Positions 61,955-64,000 of a DNA stretch of 64,000 nt are shown piece after piece; the stretch's first letter is position 1; every line of letters starts with the position of its first letter. Source of the stretch: Paenibacillus radicis (ex Gao et al. 2016). Lineage in GTDB: Bacteria > Bacillota > Bacilli > Paenibacillales > Paenibacillaceae. The notes beneath the pieces are model-generated. The model did no database searches, was not told the DNA's origin, and was given only the letters and a program-made list of their open reading frames with translations. The position numbers were made by a program, and so were the translations under genes. The stretch lies in assembly GCF_014641555.1 (NCBI RefSeq), contig NZ_BMHY01000004.1:310001-374000 (forward strand), given 5' to 3'.

Positions 61955-61970
61955 GGGAACGATCAGTAAA
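61955..61970. promoter_or_regulatory. TetR-2 operator before the TetR gene (half-conserved)
   Basis: GGGAACGATCAGTAAA keeps the left half and centre of the operator but not the right half, suggesting weaker autoregulation. Confidence 0.5.
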
Positions 61971-62013
61971 GAATAATTTTTTGTGATTGGCTATTATTGG
62001 TCCCGCCAGTGAA

Positions 62014-62892
62014 TTATTCACGGATGCCTCTAATTGCTTCCATTAACAATAATGCAGCCTTGCCTAAGAAGTTTTGGTTTTTATAGGCGATGCCTATCGT
62101 GACGACAGGATTTAAATCAGCTATAGGTCTTATGACCAAAGAGTCTTCCTGTTCCAGACCGCTGTATATCGGAACAATCCCGATGCCAAACTCAGCCTTA
62201 ATCATCTGTTGAATAGCGAAGAAACTTCCAACCTCCATATAGGAGAACAGGCTTTGTCCAGTTGGGGAAATCGCCGTTTCCCAAAGCTCGCGATAGATAC
62301 AAGTAGGTTCTTTGACTAAAAGGGTAAGTCCCTCTAAGTCGCTCGCCGTGATGCTATCTCGATCGGCTAATGAGTGATTTATATTTAACATGACCCCTAA
62401 TCTTTCCTCAATCAGCGGCTCAAACTCCAACATGAGCTTCGATGGTGGAGCCGAGCAAATGCCGAATTCCAGTTCGCCGGCCTGAACCCTTTCCGCGATC
62501 GATCTGCTGCCGCTTACTTCCATGGTTAATTTGACTTTCGGTCGATCCTTGCAAAAGTTAGCAACAACGGTCGCGAGCTGCTGGCTTGCTACTGGCTCGA
62601 TAGCGGCAAAACGTATGGAGCCCTTATCTCCCGAAGCAATATCTGATACGGTCAGCCTAATGGCACCGACCGCCCTTAATAAAGTCGAGGCCTCGTGGTA
62701 GAGCCATCGTCCCGCTTCTGTTACAATCACGCGTTTTCCGTCCCGCACAAATAATGAAACACCCAGATCAGCTTCGAGACGCTGAATCTGAAGGGTTACC
62801 GTAGAAGGAGCATATTGGAGCTCTTCGGCTGCTTTAAGGAAATGTTCTAGACGCGCACAAGCTTCGAAGGTTTTTAAAACTCGAAGATCCAT
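62014..62892 (-). CDS. LysR family transcriptional regulator
   Basis: 292 residues from the ATG at 62,892, eight bases after AAAGG; starts three or two codons earlier are possible. The helix-turn-helix is FLKAAEELQYAPSTVTLQIQRLEADLG. The ligand domain shows IRFAAIEPVASQQLATVV and GIGIVPIYSGLE. It is divergent from the polysaccharide deacetylase gene with 129 bases between, a classic LysR arrangement, and may control it. Confidence 0.94.
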   Translation of the reverse strand: MDLRVLKTFEACARLEHFLKAAEELQYAPSTVTLQIQRLEADLGVSLFVRDGKRVIVTEAGRWLYHEASTLLRAVGAIRLTVSDIASGDKGSIRFAAIEPVASQQLATVVANFCKDRPKVKLTMEVSGSRSIAERVQAGELEFGICSAPPSKLMLEFEPLIEERLGVMLNINHSLADRDSITASDLEGLTLLVKEPTCIYRELWETAISPTGQSLFSYMEVGSFFAIQQMIKAEFGIGIVPIYSGLEQEDSLVIRPIADLNPVVTIGIAYKNQNFLGKAALLLMEAIRGIRE

Positions 62893-62918
62893 AGTCATCA
62901 CCTTTGTTTAATATTTTC

Positions 62919-62931
62919 GAATGATTCATTC
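62919..62931. promoter_or_regulatory. Palindrome in the LysR/deacetylase divergent region
   Basis: GAATGATTCATTC is a perfect 6-base dyad around a central T, lying 27 bases before the LysR start. A candidate operator only. Confidence 0.4.
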
Positions 62932-63021
62932 ATATTATTCAATTTTACAAAACATTATAGGGATTTTACAATAGGGTCAACGGTACCCGGGTGGAAGGAT
63001 ACCACAGAAGGGGGATATACA

Positions 63022-64000
63022 ATGGTCAAATCGGTAATTACTCGCGGCAATCCAGCGGTTTCTCACTGTGCCTTTACGTTCGATGACGGTCCGATGCGAA
63101 TTCCTATTGACGCATGGCTGGATGCCTTGGAGCAGGGAGGCGCGAGCGGGACGTTTTTTTTAACGGGTGAGTGGTTCGATAGGCACCCGGCGAAAGCAAG
63201 AGAAATGCTAGCGAGGGGCCATGAGCTCACAACGCATACCTACCATCACCGCAGAATGGCAGATGTGACTAAGGCCGTATTCTTCGAAGAACTCAAGCTG
63301 GCTGAGCTCGCTTATCAAGAAGCAACGGGAAGACCAGCTCCAACCTTCATGCGTTTTCCTTACGCTTCTTATCGGGAGGAGAATCTGGAATGGCTCCGGG
63401 AATGGAACTATTTGCTGATAGAAGGGGAGGATACCGTCGACTGGTCGGGACCGCCAAGCGCACAGCTTGTAGAGCGGGTTATGCCTAAGTTGGTCAACGG
63501 ATCGATTTTTATGTTTCATGCCAATGAAATTGCCAAAGAGACGCCACAAGCTGTTAAATCGCTTTTACACCATACACTCGCCAAAGGTCTTGCCGTGGTA
63601 CCCGTAACCGAACTGCTTCTTGCGAATGGAATCTCAACTGGCGAACGCAGCTGGCAAGTACGCTACAAACCAACTCTCTATGGTTCATTCCATAGTGAGG
63701 AGTGGAAGGAAGTAGCGGGGAAAGATGAATTGCGGAAGCTCGCAGCTGATTCGCTTGAATGGGGGAACCCGCAAGCTCCAACAGGGTCTGGCGCTTATAG
63801 CAAATGGCTGGAAGCACTATCCTTGCAGCTCCAGTCGGAAGGCGATACGAGATTTGTCGCTAGAAGCTTTGCCGGCCAGCACTGGGCATACGTATTTGCT
63901 TCCGTCCGCGGCAGCGTGCTGGTACTGGAGGACTTCGCTACAAAAGAAGCTCATGCGGATGCTTTGACATCTATCTTGCAATGGGCGGCACACGAGGCAT
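63022..64000 (+). CDS. Polysaccharide deacetylase (NodB homology), 3' end outside window
   Basis: 326 codons are open to the window edge from the ATG at 63,022 (AGAAGGGGG upstream). The NodB domain covers about residues 15-205: TFDDGP with the metal-binding aspartates, HTYHH supplying the histidines, RFPYASY, and the last motif in SIFMFHAN. There is no signal peptide, so it is cytoplasmic or exported in another way. Residues from about 215 form an extra domain I cannot name. It removes acetyl groups from an N-acetylated sugar substrate; the exact target is unknown. Confidence 0.9.
   Translation, partial: MVKSVITRGNPAVSHCAFTFDDGPMRIPIDAWLDALEQGGASGTFFLTGEWFDRHPAKAREMLARGHELTTHTYHHRRMADVTKAVFFEELKLAELAYQEATGRPAPTFMRFPYASYREENLEWLREWNYLLIEGEDTVDWSGPPSAQLVERVMPKLVNGSIFMFHANEIAKETPQAVKSLLHHTLAKGLAVVPVTELLLANGISTGERSWQVRYKPTLYGSFHSEEWKEVAGKDELRKLAADSLEWGNPQAPTGSGAYSKWLEALSLQLQSEGDTRFVARSFAGQHWAYVFASVRGSVLVLEDFATKEAHADALTSILQWAAHEA

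Overview
The window looks like chromosome of a spore-forming, Paenibacillus-like Firmicute. This is inferred from strong AGGAGG-type ribosome binding sites, T-box leaders, an exosporium-type collagen-like protein, a remnant of a Ger(x)C spore-germination gene, and a GC-rich giant NRPS/PKS operon beside a visibly more AT-rich accessory stretch (about 52-55.6 kb). No rRNA, tRNA, CRISPR array or intact insertion sequence was found.

Region 1 (1-26,625) is one co-directional biosynthetic operon, cut by the left edge of the window. It encodes a three-module NRPS (C-A-PCP, C-A-PCP, C-A-PCP plus a half condensation domain), three tandem CPBP-type intramembrane proteins with mutated active sites, and a hybrid PKS-NRPS (KS-ACP-C-A-PCP-C-A-PCP-C, no built-in AT). 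These are followed by a BtrH-like papain-fold protein, a type II thioesterase, a stand-alone acyltransferase that must load the AT-less PKS module in trans, and an M20 metallopeptidase. Binding-pocket residues read by hand suggest Ile-Ser-Ser-(malonate)-X-Gly. The line ends in a condensation domain with no thioesterase, so release is probably by condensation onto a free nucleophile or by the BtrH-like protein. I do not recognise this exact architecture as a named product.

Region 2 (26,626-33,313) holds a transcription terminator, a group of leucine-rich, SMI1/KNR4-like and ankyrin proteins (the style of toxin-immunity islands, but with no toxin here), a broken GNAT gene, and a PadR / HAAS-pentapeptide / DrrAB-type ABC export operon.

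Region 3 (33,400-47,400) is a series of small redox and efflux cassettes, each with its own regulator: LysR + DJ-1 + SDR; ArsR + luciferase-like monooxygenase + MFS; SDR + TetR + MFS; AraC + SDR. An MgtC-like gene and an ECF sigma/anti-sigma pair lie among them. Several regulators have clear palindromic operators repeated at their targets.

Region 4 (47,500-56,130) has a BBE-type flavoprotein, an orphan class II aminoacyl-tRNA-synthetase-like protein, GNAT and Nudix enzymes, a collagen-like spore-surface protein, a Ger(x)C remnant, a second ECF sigma/anti-sigma pair, a DUF4269 protein, and a divergent GNAT/MarR pair.

Region 5 (56,200-64,000) opens with three complete T-box riboswitches in tandem upstream of ilvB, all apparently reading a valine codon. 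It continues with an MFS/SDR/TetR regulon sharing a third palindromic operator, a LysR gene, and a divergent polysaccharide deacetylase that runs off the right edge.
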